Below are positions 55,385 through 63,993 of a stretch of 64,000 nucleotides of DNA, piece by piece. The notes beneath the pieces are model-generated. The model worked only from the letters and a program-made list of their open reading frames with translations, searched no databases and was not told the origin of the DNA. Position 1 is the stretch's first letter. Each line of letters begins with the position of its first letter. Origin of the DNA: CAILKP01 sp038231815. GTDB lineage: Bacteria > Planctomycetota > Phycisphaerae > Phycisphaerales > UBA1924. The stretch is from the NCBI GenBank assembly GCA_038231815.1, contig JBBRKQ010000002.1:19334-83333 (forward strand), given 5' to 3'. The translations under genes and the position numbers were made by a program.

Positions 55385-57115
55385 ATGCCCATGGCGGCAC
55401 CGCACCTTACCCCGTTACCCTCCGCCGTGACCTTTCTCTGTGTACCACTCTTCGTTGAAGACCCCATCGCCGCCGCGGCCGACGCTGTTGAAGCCCGCCA
55501 TCGCGGGGCAGACCTTGTTGAGCTGCGGATAGACCCGTTCTACACAGGTGTAGATGATGATCTCCAGATTGAACCCATCATCAAGCTCGTCACTGAGTGC
55601 CCGCTGCCGTGCATCGTCACCTGCCGACCGGTGCTGGAAGGTGGCCAGTATGATGGGCCGGATGATGCCCGAATAAGCCTTATGGAGCGGCTGTGTGCCG
55701 CCGCCAAACCGGGTGAGCATCCGCCACGCTATATAGACATTGAACTGGCCACCTATACCCGCTCGGAAAACATCCGGCAGAAGGTGAACTTGTGCGTTGA
55801 GCACGAGGGCCAACTGCGCCAGGTGAGCACTGGCTTGATTCTCTCGGCCCATGACTTTCAAACTCGCCCGGCCGATTTGTTCCGGCAAATCTCGGCCATG
55901 GCCGCCGAGCCGATCTGCCGCATCAGCAAAGTGGCGTACCGGGCTCGCTCGCTGCGTGACAACTTGGAACTGCTGGATGTACTTGCCGAGTCGCACGAGC
56001 TTGGCCGACCGATGATCGCCCTTGGCATGGGCCAGTTTGGCATGATGTCGCGGGTGCTGGCCGGTAAGTTTGATGGGTTCCTGACCTTCGCCTCACTGCG
56101 GCGCAACGCCGCGACCGCCCCGGGCCAGCCCACGCTTGATGAACTGCTTGGCATGTACCGCTTTCGCAGCATCAACCGCGAAACCAAGCTGTACGGTGTG
56201 ATTGGCTGGCCGGTTGAGCATTCGATAAGCCCGCAAGTTCACAACGCTGCGTTTGAGGCCCGCGGCCACAACGGTGTATACCTGCACATGCCCGTGGCCC
56301 CCGGCTACGAGCCGTTTAAGGCCACACTACTTGCAATGGCCGAGCACCCGATGCTGGACTTTACCGGTTGCTCGGTCACGATTCCGCATAAAGAGAATCT
56401 GGTGCAGCTCGCGCAGGAGTGCATCGAACTTGGTGACCTGCGCTGGTCACTTGATGATCTCTCAAAGGCGTGCGGCTCGGCCAATACGCTGGCCATCACG
56501 CGTGACAATCGCGGGCGGATTGAAAAATTTGATGTGCGAAACACCGATGGACCCGCCGCCGCGGGCGCGCTGCGCGATGCCCTGGGCACGCTGGTGGGCA
56601 ACACCGTGCTGATTCTGGGCGCAGGCGGTACGGCCCGAGCGCTGGCCGCCACGGTTGTGCTTGAAGGTGGCCGTGCGCTGGTCATCAACCGCACCGCCGA
56701 GCGTGCCGAGAAGCTGTGCGCTGAGCTGCGTGACTCACTGCGTTGCGATGTCGAGCATCTAAGGGCGGTGCGCCACGATGAGCTGCAAACACTCGCGCCC
56801 GCGCTGGCGGCTGTGTTTAACTGCACGAGCGCCGGCATGGCCGGGGGCGGCAGCGAGAGTGATTCAGCGCTCAGCACCGAAATCATCAGCTTACTGAACA
56901 CGCACTGCATCATCGCTGAGAGTGTGTACCGCCCGCTGCACACGCCAATGCTTGCTACGGCCATTGCCCGCGGCTTACAGGTTGTTACCGGTACGCAGTT
57001 GTTTGTGGGCCAGGCGGCGGAGCAGTCACAACTCTGGACAAACCTGCCCGCGCCGCGAGCGATGCTGCTGCAGGTGGCCCGAGAAGCCCTCGCCCTCGAT
57101 GCGGACGCGACCTGA
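55385..57115 (+). CDS. aroDE: Fused type I 3-dehydroquinate dehydratase / shikimate dehydrogenase
   Basis: Bifunctional enzyme for steps 3 and 4 of the shikimate pathway, in one 576-residue chain. The AroD part (about 15-255) has DLVELRIDPF, the catalytic His in LILSAHDFQ, the Schiff-base Lys in CRISKVAYRARS, and FLTFASLRRNAATAPGQP. The AroE part (about 262-570) has LYGVIGWPVEHSISPQVHNAAF, the catalytic Lys in SVTIPHKENL, the NADP fold LILGAGGTARALAA, the NRTAERAEKL loop and FNCTSAGMAGG. ATG 55385 or 55391 may start it. Such AroD-AroE fusions are known from plants, chlamydiae and planctomycetes. The gap after hisS shows no terminator, so co-transcription with hisS is possible. Confidence 0.95.
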   Translation: MPMAAPHLTPLPSAVTFLCVPLFVEDPIAAAADAVEARHRGADLVELRIDPFYTGVDDDLQIEPIIKLVTECPLPCIVTCRPVLEGGQYDGPDDARISLMERLCAAAKPGEHPPRYIDIELATYTRSENIRQKVNLCVEHEGQLRQVSTGLILSAHDFQTRPADLFRQISAMAAEPICRISKVAYRARSLRDNLELLDVLAESHELGRPMIALGMGQFGMMSRVLAGKFDGFLTFASLRRNAATAPGQPTLDELLGMYRFRSINRETKLYGVIGWPVEHSISPQVHNAAFEARGHNGVYLHMPVAPGYEPFKATLLAMAEHPMLDFTGCSVTIPHKENLVQLAQECIELGDLRWSLDDLSKACGSANTLAITRDNRGRIEKFDVRNTDGPAAAGALRDALGTLVGNTVLILGAGGTARALAATVVLEGGRALVINRTAERAEKLCAELRDSLRCDVEHLRAVRHDELQTLAPALAAVFNCTSAGMAGGGSESDSALSTEIISLLNTHCIIAESVYRPLHTPMLATAIARGLQVVTGTQLFVGQAAEQSQLWTNLPAPRAMLLQVAREALALDADAT

Positions 57116-57908
57116 AAATCGCCCTGTAAACCCTATAAAAGCTTCAATTTTCGCGCAGCGCGCGAAGATGCGTAACGCCGCAAACATGCGGCTATTGCAT
57201 GCGCTGGATAAGCACATCTTTTTTTCATTTTTTTCTGTTTCCATCGCGCAGCCAGCGCGCCAAACTGAAACCGCATCGCACAACCCCTCGTACCGACATG
57301 AGACCCGCGGCCCACCGCCAAGGACCCCTTGCTCACTATGACGCAAACGAAGCAAATGAAGCAGATGAAGCGAATGAAGCAATCCAAGCAGCAGAACCAC
57401 TCGAACCGCTCGCTTCACCCTTAGCCCTTTCTACTGATCTGTTCCCTACCAGATCCTCTCGATCTGCTCAGCCTTCTCACTTCTGCTCGCCCGGTTTCCC
57501 CCTCCCTTAGCCCCCTCCTTTTCGTTTCGTTCCCCCGCACCGAGAGCGACCAAATCTCTCGCCACGGGTGTGACTCGCGCTGTTTGAACTCGCCGGATTC
57601 CCGGCAAGGCTCACACACGTCCGGTATCTGCTTGTCGGTATCCGCCTCGGCTTCGCTCCTGTTGGTCCCGCCCCGTCCCAGCGCCTCGCTGGCGGTCAGG
57701 GAGAGATCGCGCCGGAGATGGTCCAAGAACCACTCCGACGCTTGCTTCAACCACAACATGCCGCACCATTTGCCCTTTCTTTGCGGGCATTGCTGGCAGC
57801 GACCGCCATTGTTTGGCAGGTTGTACATGCAGAGGCACGAGCCGCCGGTCACACCATCGCCCGCGATGGGTGACACGTCCGCGAGCCTCCGCAATGTCTG
57901 GAGTCAAA
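57116..57908. other. 793-bp low-complexity region before the PEP-CTERM gene
   Basis: It holds an AT-rich stretch with T runs (57218-57235), a 9-bp imperfect repeat of the type GAAGCAAAT (57349-57384), pyrimidine-rich DNA, and on the minus strand a Cys-rich frame listed separately. The 3' end carries GGAG, the ribosome site of the next gene. No terminator hairpin was found after aroDE. Confidence 0.5.
57421..57894 (-). CDS. Possible small Cys-rich protein, unrecognised
   Basis: A 157-codon minus-strand frame. Residues 15-50 have a Cys pattern, SCLCMYNLPNNGGRCQQCP then KGKWCGML, spaced like a metal-binding cluster, followed by a helical region LKQASEWFLDHLRRDLSL. The second half is Arg/Glu-rich and low complexity and may not be protein. 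Third codon positions are GC-rich in the first two thirds, as in genes. No family was recognised. It may be a real small gene, a remnant, or chance. Confidence 0.22.
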   Translation of the reverse strand: MRRLADVSPIAGDGVTGGSCLCMYNLPNNGGRCQQCPQRKGKWCGMLWLKQASEWFLDHLRRDLSLTASEALGRGGTNRSEAEADTDKQIPDVCEPCRESGEFKQRESHPWREIWSLSVRGNETKRRGLREGETGRAEVRRLSRSRGSGREQISRKG

Positions 57909-58859
57909 ATGGACCGTCGCATCTTTTCTCAATCTCGCTTCCACCGCAGCGCCTTCACGCCGCTCGCAGCACTGCTCATTCTCGCCGCCGCAGCACCAGC
58001 GTTCGCGGTGCCGGTATACACCGATTACTTTATTGATGGAGAGCGTCACCCGGGCTGGACTCTGCCCAGCGGTGCTGCCGCTGGCCGCACGCCGGCAGGC
58101 ATTCCCACGTTTGGTCCGTTTGATGGCAGGCCCGTCTCGCTGCGTCTGGAAAAGCTACCGGACCATCAACTCATGGTCGTGGCCATTGACCTGCAAATCA
58201 TCGGCCCTTGGGGCGATGCGGCCAAGGCTGAGAACCCCGGCAAACCCGCAGGAAAAAAGACCAAGCCTTCGGTGTTCAACGTCATCGTTGATTCTCCCAC
58301 GCCGCAGTTTCGCTCCAGCTTTGCGATGGAAACGCCCGATGGGCAGCCCAATCAGTCCTATCCCGATCCCGAGGGCATCAGCACCCACCCCGCCGGTTCG
58401 GGCGCTATGGAAGTCGCCTCGCTCGGTTACGGCTCGATCGATCGTCCGGGCGATGCGGTGTACCGAATCGTCGTGCCGATTCGTCACAGCGATGGCGCTG
58501 CTGAGATCACCTTCGTCGCTGATGACCTGCCACCCGGAGCAAGTTGGGCGCTCGGCTCAATCTCCGTTGAGGTGTACAAAGTTACCGAGTCGTCGCCCAC
58601 AGGCCTGATCGGCCCCACACTGCTTGATGCCGCAGACTTTGGCTACACACACGCCGGCAGCGGCGGTGTGGATGGCCTGCCGCCAAACCTTGGCCGCAGC
58701 TACAGCGGTGACGGCGGCGGCGGTGGAGGAGGGGGCGGTGGGGGTGGAGGCGGGGGGGGCGGGGGCGGAGGCGGGGGCCCACCGGTGCCCTCACCGGGTG
58801 CGGCAGCCGCTGCCTTGGTTGCCGCGGGCGTGTACGCGATGCGCCGGAGCCGCCGGTAA
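57909..58859 (+). CDS. Secreted protein with Gly-rich linker and PEP-CTERM-like tail
   Basis: The 316-residue protein starts at ATG 57909 behind GGAG (57897-57900) and opens a signal peptide (MDRRIFSQSRF...APAFA). The mature part (about 40-255) is a beta-rich domain of unknown family. A run of about 18 Gly (about 268-288) leads to VPSPGAAAAALVAAGVYAMRRSRR, a PEP-CTERM-like sorting tail (PSPG, hydrophobic helix, Arg cluster). Exosortase-type sorting and surface release are inferred. ATG 57894 is a possible earlier start. Function is unknown. Confidence 0.8.
   Translation: MDRRIFSQSRFHRSAFTPLAALLILAAAAPAFAVPVYTDYFIDGERHPGWTLPSGAAAGRTPAGIPTFGPFDGRPVSLRLEKLPDHQLMVVAIDLQIIGPWGDAAKAENPGKPAGKKTKPSVFNVIVDSPTPQFRSSFAMETPDGQPNQSYPDPEGISTHPAGSGAMEVASLGYGSIDRPGDAVYRIVVPIRHSDGAAEITFVADDLPPGASWALGSISVEVYKVTESSPTGLIGPTLLDAADFGYTHAGSGGVDGLPPNLGRSYSGDGGGGGGGGGGGGGGGGGGGGGGPPVPSPGAAAAALVAAGVYAMRRSRR
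58714..58779 (+). repeat. G-rich tract encoding poly-Gly
   Basis: A 66-nt run composed almost wholly of GGN codons, including an 8-G homopolymer (58752-58759), encodes the linker before the PEP-CTERM-like tail. The homopolymer could slip out of frame, and the tract could form G-quadruplexes. Confidence 0.8.
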
Positions 58860-58926
58860 GCCACATCGCCAGCGTGGCGGGCAACGCATCTAAACCACCA
58901 ACCGTATCAGAATGATCTCGGATATT

Positions 58927-58954
58927 AAAAAACCCGCCAGCATGTGCTGGCGGG
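58927..58954 (-). terminator. Terminator of the tandem thioredoxin-fold gene
   Basis: CCCGCCAGCA (58933-58942) and TGCTGGCGGG (58945-58954) form a palindrome. On the minus strand it is followed by TTTTTT (58932-58927). It lies 60 nt past the stop of the minus-strand gene and may also end the plus-strand PEP-CTERM gene. Confidence 0.9.
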
Positions 58955-59014
58955 TCTTTGAAAGTACTCAGAGATATCTCGCAAGAACTTTGTGTTCAAT
59001 TCCTAGCAGGTGAA

Positions 59015-60304
59015 TCAGCCGCCGCGAGCTTTGATGGCTTCCTTGTCGGCCTTGCGACGGGCCGCAACGCCTGGGTCCTTGGCAATGATCTCCTCAACCG
59101 TTGAGCGGAAGCTCGGGTCAAGGGGGTTGCCCATCCAGCGGACCTTGCCATCGGTGCTCATGGCAACCGCCAGCGGGATCGCGTTGATGCCAAGAGCCTT
59201 GTACACCTTGCCCTCGGGCTCGTAAACCTGAATCAGCTCGCTGGGGTGGCTACGCAGGTAATCCTGCACCTTGAACTTGGGATCGTCGTACCCGCTAAAC
59301 GCGATCATGGTCAGATCATCGCGGTTCTTCTCGCACAGATCATCCAGCATTGGCTTGGCCTTCTTGCACGGGCTGCACCAGGTGGCCCAGAACTCAATCA
59401 CCGTTACCTTGCCAGCCAGGTCAGCCAGCGCGGGGCGCGGCGAGAACCACTCAACAGTGTCGGCAAAGCCCAGAATCTCCTTGGGCAGTTCCTTCTCCTG
59501 AATGTCCGTTGCCTGCTGCGAAACCGCATCCTTGTTGTTCTTGCGGGGCCACAAAGTCTTGTCATACTCGGCAGCGGAGGGCTGCACGTAATCACCACGA
59601 ATCTTGACGCCGGGGCGGTAGACATCGCCAACGGCAACCGTCTTCTCCGCGTTAATCTTCGCAGCAACGGCCGCGGCTTTGAGCTGCTCAAACTTCTGTG
59701 CTGCGGCCTCGGGCGTCTCCAGCGAGACAGTCTCCAAAGCCTTCTCCAGCGAGTCGGTCTCGATATCGGCAAAGCGCATCTGGCCAGCGCGGTCAATCAC
59801 GTACACATCGGGGTCACCGTCGCTGAGGATTGCAGCGCGGAACTTGCCGCCCGCATCTTTGGCAATGGTCCAGTCAAGCTTCTGCTCCTCGAGCAGCTTG
59901 ATGCCGTCCTCAAACTTTTTGTCGGAGTGAATGGCCAGCACGGTCACGCCAGCGAACTTCTTGGCAACCGCCGCGACCTTGGTCACGGCATCCTTGGAGC
60001 CCGGAGTCCATGACGACAGCGTCAGCAGCACCAGCGGCTTGCCCTTGACTGAGTCCGCTGTTGGCAGCTCGCCCTTGGCGTCGCTGAGCAGCTTGAACAG
60101 GTCAAAGTTAAACGCCGAAAGCTCCTGATTCAGCAGCTTCTCGCGGCGATCACCCGTGCCCTCGCGACGCACATCAGCGCTAAGCTCGGCTTCGCGCTTC
60201 GGAGCGCGGCCGCTGCCCTCGGCAGCCATCGCCGTCATGGCAGTAAGTGAAACCATCGCGCCTACCAGCGCAACCAGTACCGACGTCGTGTGTTTTCGTT
60301 TCAT
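59015..60304 (-). CDS. Exported protein with two thioredoxin-like domains, only the second with CxxC
   Basis: The 429-residue protein starts at 60304 (MKRKHTTSVLVALVGAMVSLTAMTAMAA, a signal peptide); an earlier in-frame ATG at 60319 adds five residues. The first domain (about 50-195) follows a TlpA/AhpC outline (GKPLVLLTLSSWTPGSKD, VYVIDRAGQMRF), but the position of the redox motif reads WTPGS, with no cysteines. The second (about 275-425) has a full TlpA site, VIEFWATWCSPCKKAKPML, and a cis-Pro region NAIPLAVAMS. One redox-active periplasmic domain plus one structural or partner-binding domain is inferred. It resembles in style the TlpA-TPR protein at 44264-45442. A strong terminator follows. 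Confidence 0.88.
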   Translation of the reverse strand: MKRKHTTSVLVALVGAMVSLTAMTAMAAEGSGRAPKREAELSADVRREGTGDRREKLLNQELSAFNFDLFKLLSDAKGELPTADSVKGKPLVLLTLSSWTPGSKDAVTKVAAVAKKFAGVTVLAIHSDKKFEDGIKLLEEQKLDWTIAKDAGGKFRAAILSDGDPDVYVIDRAGQMRFADIETDSLEKALETVSLETPEAAAQKFEQLKAAAVAAKINAEKTVAVGDVYRPGVKIRGDYVQPSAAEYDKTLWPRKNNKDAVSQQATDIQEKELPKEILGFADTVEWFSPRPALADLAGKVTVIEFWATWCSPCKKAKPMLDDLCEKNRDDLTMIAFSGYDDPKFKVQDYLRSHPSELIQVYEPEGKVYKALGINAIPLAVAMSTDGKVRWMGNPLDPSFRSTVEEIIAKDPGVAARRKADKEAIKARGG

Positions 60305-60726
60305 AGTGTGCTGCTCCATCTAAATCCATGTCCGGTCGAAGTTTCCGGCTTGCAGAAAAACTTCCGCGCCGGGGTGAGATTAAACCGCAAAGACACCTGT
60401 CAGAACCCACCCGCGATCGCGGGAGTTTTATCTGTACCGAGTCAAACTACCAAACAACATTTCCAACACCATCAAAATGACTCTTTGCTCTACGAAGCAT
60501 ATCGCCCGGAGAGTTCTTTGGATGCAGGCTTTTCTTCCCCGAACCGCGATTCCACCGGGAGATACCCGGCGATTCCCCGAAGTTGGGGGTTCCCATAGCA
60601 CCCCGGCACCGTTTTTCGTCTAAGCGGCCCTCATTTCAACCCCACCACGTAGTTTATCCACGAGATATACCCAATCGCATCCGTACAGGCCCCGCCAATC
60701 AGCCGGGCCTGCTCAGCCGGGCCTGC
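60305..60726. other. Intergenic region between thioredoxin-fold and methyltransferase genes
   Basis: A 422-bp stretch with no gene recognised. It has a 14-nt perfect palindrome, CCCGCGATCGCGGG (60410-60423), followed by AGTTTTATC, and a 14-bp tandem repeat beginning at 60704 that runs into the methyltransferase 3' end. It should contain the promoter for the thioredoxin-fold gene. Confidence 0.45.
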
Positions 60727-60745
60727 TCAGCTGGGCCTGCTCAGC
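60704..60745. repeat. 14-bp tandem repeat (CGGGCCTGCTCAGC) x3 spanning a gene end
   Basis: Three adjacent 14-bp copies (the last begins TGGG) cover the final codons and stop of the TrmH-family gene. Since 14 is not a multiple of 3, the repeat number decides where the reading frame ends. Confidence 0.9.
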
Positions 60746-61611
60746 CTGTGCAGTGCCACCGCACCCGCCACGTACGCATTCAGCGAGTCCGTCCCATCCA
60801 CCATCGCAATGCTTACCTTGTACTTTGCCGCCGCCAGGGCCGCCGGCGTCAGACCCGGCCCTTCACTGCCAATCAGTACCGCCACACATTGCTGCTGGCC
60901 GCCAAGTTTTGTAGCCAGTTCATTTAGGTCAACCGTGCCATCAGGCTGCCGCGGCGTCATGGCGCATGTGGCGATGCCCATTGCGGCCAACGTCTGCAAA
61001 AACACGGGCCAACTGGTGGGCCCGGTTTCGGCCACGCCCACAAACGCAAACGGCACGCGCAGCACGTGGCCCATGCTCACGCGAATGGCCTTGCGGTACA
61101 GCGGGTCACTGCAGCGGTTGTTCAGGATAATGCCCGCCGCCCCGAAGGCCGCCGCGTTGCGAAACAGCCCGCCGATGTTGTCGTGATTGAAAATGTCCTC
61201 AAGCACCAGCAGCGGCTTGCCCGGGCGGCAAAGCCCCGCCACGGCGATGGGGTCGGCCTCTGTGGGGTATGCCCCAATGGCCATCACCCCGCGATGGACG
61301 GAAAAGCCAACCAGCGGCTCGATGTGCGACTTGTCCAGCACGTACACCGGCACATCCGTTGCCAGCGGCGCAAGATAGTCAGCCATGTGCTCCAGCCGCT
61401 GCCGCGCGCACAGCACAGACACTGTCGGATACCGCGACCGAATCAGCGTGCCCACCACCGATTCTCCCTCGGCCATGAACTTGCGCACGATCGACTGACT
61501 GCGGTAGCCGTCGGCATTGCGCAGAAACTCCGCCGTGAGTTGCCGATCTTTAATGATGCGGTAATCATCCAGCCGCGGGTCAGCGAAATCTTCAAGTTCA
61601 ATAAGCGGCAT
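60727..61611 (-). CDS. TrmH (SpoU)-family RNA 2'-O-methyltransferase
   Basis: SPOUT-fold methyltransferase using S-adenosylmethionine to methylate ribose 2'-OH in tRNA or rRNA. The 294-residue protein shows motif 1 LVLEDIFNHDNIGGLFRNA, motif 2 VAVLIGSEGPGLT and motif 3 VSIAMVDGTDSLNAYVAGAVAL, the knot that binds the cofactor. The N-terminal part (about 25-100) resembles the substrate-binding extension of the rRNA-modifying members. The exact RNA target cannot be read from sequence. The start at 61611 (MPLIELEDFADPRLDDYR) is preferred to 61671 because family similarity begins there. The stop lies inside a 14-bp tandem repeat. Confidence 0.9.
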   Translation of the reverse strand: MPLIELEDFADPRLDDYRIIKDRQLTAEFLRNADGYRSQSIVRKFMAEGESVVGTLIRSRYPTVSVLCARQRLEHMADYLAPLATDVPVYVLDKSHIEPLVGFSVHRGVMAIGAYPTEADPIAVAGLCRPGKPLLVLEDIFNHDNIGGLFRNAAAFGAAGIILNNRCSDPLYRKAIRVSMGHVLRVPFAFVGVAETGPTSWPVFLQTLAAMGIATCAMTPRQPDGTVDLNELATKLGGQQQCVAVLIGSEGPGLTPAALAAAKYKVSIAMVDGTDSLNAYVAGAVALHRLSRPS

Positions 61612-61758
61612 GGCGGCAGTCGGTATGACCCCCGTGCGATGGCACGGGGTTTGGTGATCACAGCGCACCATCTGATGCGCGCTGCACCATCATAACGCAA
61701 CCGATCGCGAAATCACTGCTGACTTTGGCCCGCGCCAGCCCTGCGAGCTTCCGGCCAC

Positions 61759-63198
61759 TTAATCCTTCTTCAGCTCTTTCAGCGCAAGCTTCACAACCTC
61801 ATCGGTTTCCGGCTTGTTGCCCACGCGCTCCAGGCTAAACGGCCCGCCAACATCAGGCTTCAGCGGGTTGCCCTCTAGCCGCCTGCCTTTAATGGTCACA
61901 TACTCGCTGATTGGCACCATCATCCGGAATCCATCCGGCAAAGAAACATCGTTGGCCACCAGCACCGCACCGGCGGTCCTGCCGCCAATCAGCGTCGCCG
62001 GTGGGTCGTGCAGTTCCTTCAGCGCCGCGGCGGCAATCTCCGAGGCCGATGCCGAAGCACGGTTGATTAGCACCACAACCTTACCGGCAAACGGCTCGAT
62101 CGGGTTGCGCCGCACCTTCCACTTATCGCGTGACCAGGCCGCCACGGCCAGCACATCGCTCGGGTCCTTGCCCGTTTCCTCTTTGTACTTCTCGCTGGTG
62201 TCACGGTCTACGGATGTTCCATACTCTGTACCCCGAGGCAGCACCATGCCCAGAAAATGCCCAAGATTGGTCGTGGCCCCGCCACCGTTGTTGCGCAGAT
62301 CAATTACCAGATGCTTTGAGTCAGCCGCCTGCTTAAATAAAGACTCCACCCGTCGGCGGTCATACGTGTTGTCAAAGCTGGGGATACGAATGAACGAGGT
62401 GTCATCATCAATCTTGGCAAACGATTCGGGATCACGCGTGCGGAACTTGCCGCGGGTCACGGTGATGTCTTCAATCTTGCCGTCTTTGTTCTCAGCGCCG
62501 GCCGCGGCCCGCCGAATGGTCAGCACGATCACAGAACCTTCATCGCCGCGAAGCTGATCGGTGGTCGTGAGCACGGTGCCGTCAACCTTCAAAATGACGT
62601 CGCCATCTTTGATATCCGCTCGCTCGGCGGGGCCACCGCCAATGACCTGGTCAATCGTGAGCCCCTCGGTGAAGGGTTCACCCCGGCCGCTGTGCTTGAT
62701 GCCAATGCCCACCTGCGATGTCTTGTTCCGCTGCTCGGCCATCTTGGGCGTCATCACATCCAGGTGTGAAATGCCAAACTCATTCATCAGCCGGTTCAGC
62801 ACGTTGGAGAATGAAGAAACCGTGTCGGCGCGGTCCAGCCGATCCTTGTACTTCTCCACCATCTCCGGCCACTTGGCAAAGTCCGCCGTCGAGGCATACG
62901 CGCGAGACCGGATAATGGACTCTGTTCGCTTCAGGATTGACTGCTTCTCATCCTCCGAGATTGGCTGGGCAAACACCCGTCCGGGCACACCCGCGGCGAG
63001 AAGAGCCAGCACAATAACCAGCGCCCGCACGGCGGCCCGGCTGCGAACCGCAACCGGAATACGAACAGGCTGCAAACTTCGGACGGAAAAAGACCGTCCG
63101 ACCAACCCACCAGCCCCGCAATGGCTCAAAACGTGGGAAATCCGGTCAGCCAGCACGAGGCGGGCATGGGCAACAGCACGAAACAGCACTGTGAACAT
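61759..63198 (-). CDS. Exported S41-family (C-terminal-processing-like) peptidase with PDZ domain
   Basis: The 479-residue protein has an unusually long N-terminus before the hydrophobic export segment AVRALVIVLALLAAG (about 59-73), so a later start is possible. A helical region (about 80-140) precedes a PDZ domain (about 150-245; GGGPAERADIKDGDVILKVDG). The S41 core (about 260-475) shows LVIDLRNNGGGATTNLG, VVVLINRASASASEI with the likely nucleophile Ser, then GGRTAGAVLV. CtpA-type enzymes have a Lys in this last loop (GKG); here none is present, so the general base is uncertain. In the family these proteases cut protein C-termini in the envelope. It is followed 147 bp later by the trmH-like gene on the same strand. 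Confidence 0.88.
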   Translation of the reverse strand: MFTVLFRAVAHARLVLADRISHVLSHCGAGGLVGRSFSVRSLQPVRIPVAVRSRAAVRALVIVLALLAAGVPGRVFAQPISEDEKQSILKRTESIIRSRAYASTADFAKWPEMVEKYKDRLDRADTVSSFSNVLNRLMNEFGISHLDVMTPKMAEQRNKTSQVGIGIKHSGRGEPFTEGLTIDQVIGGGPAERADIKDGDVILKVDGTVLTTTDQLRGDEGSVIVLTIRRAAAGAENKDGKIEDITVTRGKFRTRDPESFAKIDDDTSFIRIPSFDNTYDRRRVESLFKQAADSKHLVIDLRNNGGGATTNLGHFLGMVLPRGTEYGTSVDRDTSEKYKEETGKDPSDVLAVAAWSRDKWKVRRNPIEPFAGKVVVLINRASASASEIAAAALKELHDPPATLIGGRTAGAVLVANDVSLPDGFRMMVPISEYVTIKGRRLEGNPLKPDVGGPFSLERVGNKPETDEVVKLALKELKKD

Positions 63199-63261
63199 GA
63201 AGTGTTGTACGCCTTGAGGTCAGGGAAAGTTGCTAAAAACGTGATCCGGCCTGCTGCGGGG

Positions 63262-63993
63262 CTACAAGCCCAACCCGGCTCTCAGCCGCCGGCACACTGC
63301 CGCCGGATCCGCCGCACCGCACACCACCAAGCTCACCGCAACGCCCCTGCAACCCGCAGCCGCAAGCTCACCGATGTTCTCTGGAGTAATCCCGCCAATG
63401 GCCAGGTGCGGCACCGGTCTGGCCAGCCGCGATCCGTCTGGCCGTCCTTCGGTCGCAATGGCCGCGGCGGTTTCAACATACTGCAGCAAGTACACCCGCC
63501 CAGAGGTCTCCCGCCGCTTGGTCTCCGTCGCAAACATCGCCCCTACCCCGCAAATGTCCGCGCCATGCACAATTGCATCTTGCGCTTCGGCAAGATCATG
63601 CGTTGACATGCCCAGCCACAGGTTCTCCCCGGCAAGCTCGCGAGCCTGCGCCAGCGAAACATCGTCCTGCCCCAGGTGCACACCATCGGCCCCTGCCAGC
63701 ATCGCAACATCAACCCTGTCATTGATGAAGCACGCCACCCCGGCCGCATCGCACACCATTACCAGCGCCTCCGCCCGCGCCAGCATCTCCCGATCCGTAA
63801 GGCCCTTCTCCCGAAGCTGCAAACAATCCGCACCACCCGCAATCGCGGCCCTAGCCACTTCCAGCCACGGTCCGCGGCACAAAGACTCCGTAATCAGCAC
63901 ACACAACGCAAACTGCGGGCATGACTGCCGCGCTCTGCTCCGGGTGGAGCCGTCCTTCAACCCCTCCGGCCGGTGCACTGCCGCCACATCCAT
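63262..63993 (-). CDS. thiE: Thiamine phosphate synthase
   Basis: Joins HMP-pyrophosphate and thiazole phosphate to form thiamine phosphate; a cytoplasmic TIM-barrel enzyme. Motifs: GGADCLQLREKGLTDREML, FINDRVDVAMLAGADGVHLGQDDVS, LGMSTHDLAEA, YICGVG-type segment DICGVGAMFATETK, and LAIGGITPENIGE. The 243 residues from ATG 63993 slightly exceed the usual 210-225, and the first 30 residues lack similarity. The frame remains open to the window edge (GAA GTA before the ATG), so the true start could lie outside the window, or inside near LCVLITESL. It ends with TAG. Confidence 0.92.
   Translation of the reverse strand: MDVAAVHRPEGLKDGSTRSRARQSCPQFALCVLITESLCRGPWLEVARAAIAGGADCLQLREKGLTDREMLARAEALVMVCDAAGVACFINDRVDVAMLAGADGVHLGQDDVSLAQARELAGENLWLGMSTHDLAEAQDAIVHGADICGVGAMFATETKRRETSGRVYLLQYVETAAAIATEGRPDGSRLARPVPHLAIGGITPENIGELAAAGCRGVAVSLVVCGAADPAAVCRRLRAGLGL

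Noticed and set aside
57349..57384. Protein with NEANEADEANEA repeat
   Set aside because: Comes from an imperfect 9-bp repeat in low-complexity DNA; frame lacks a start signal and any domain.
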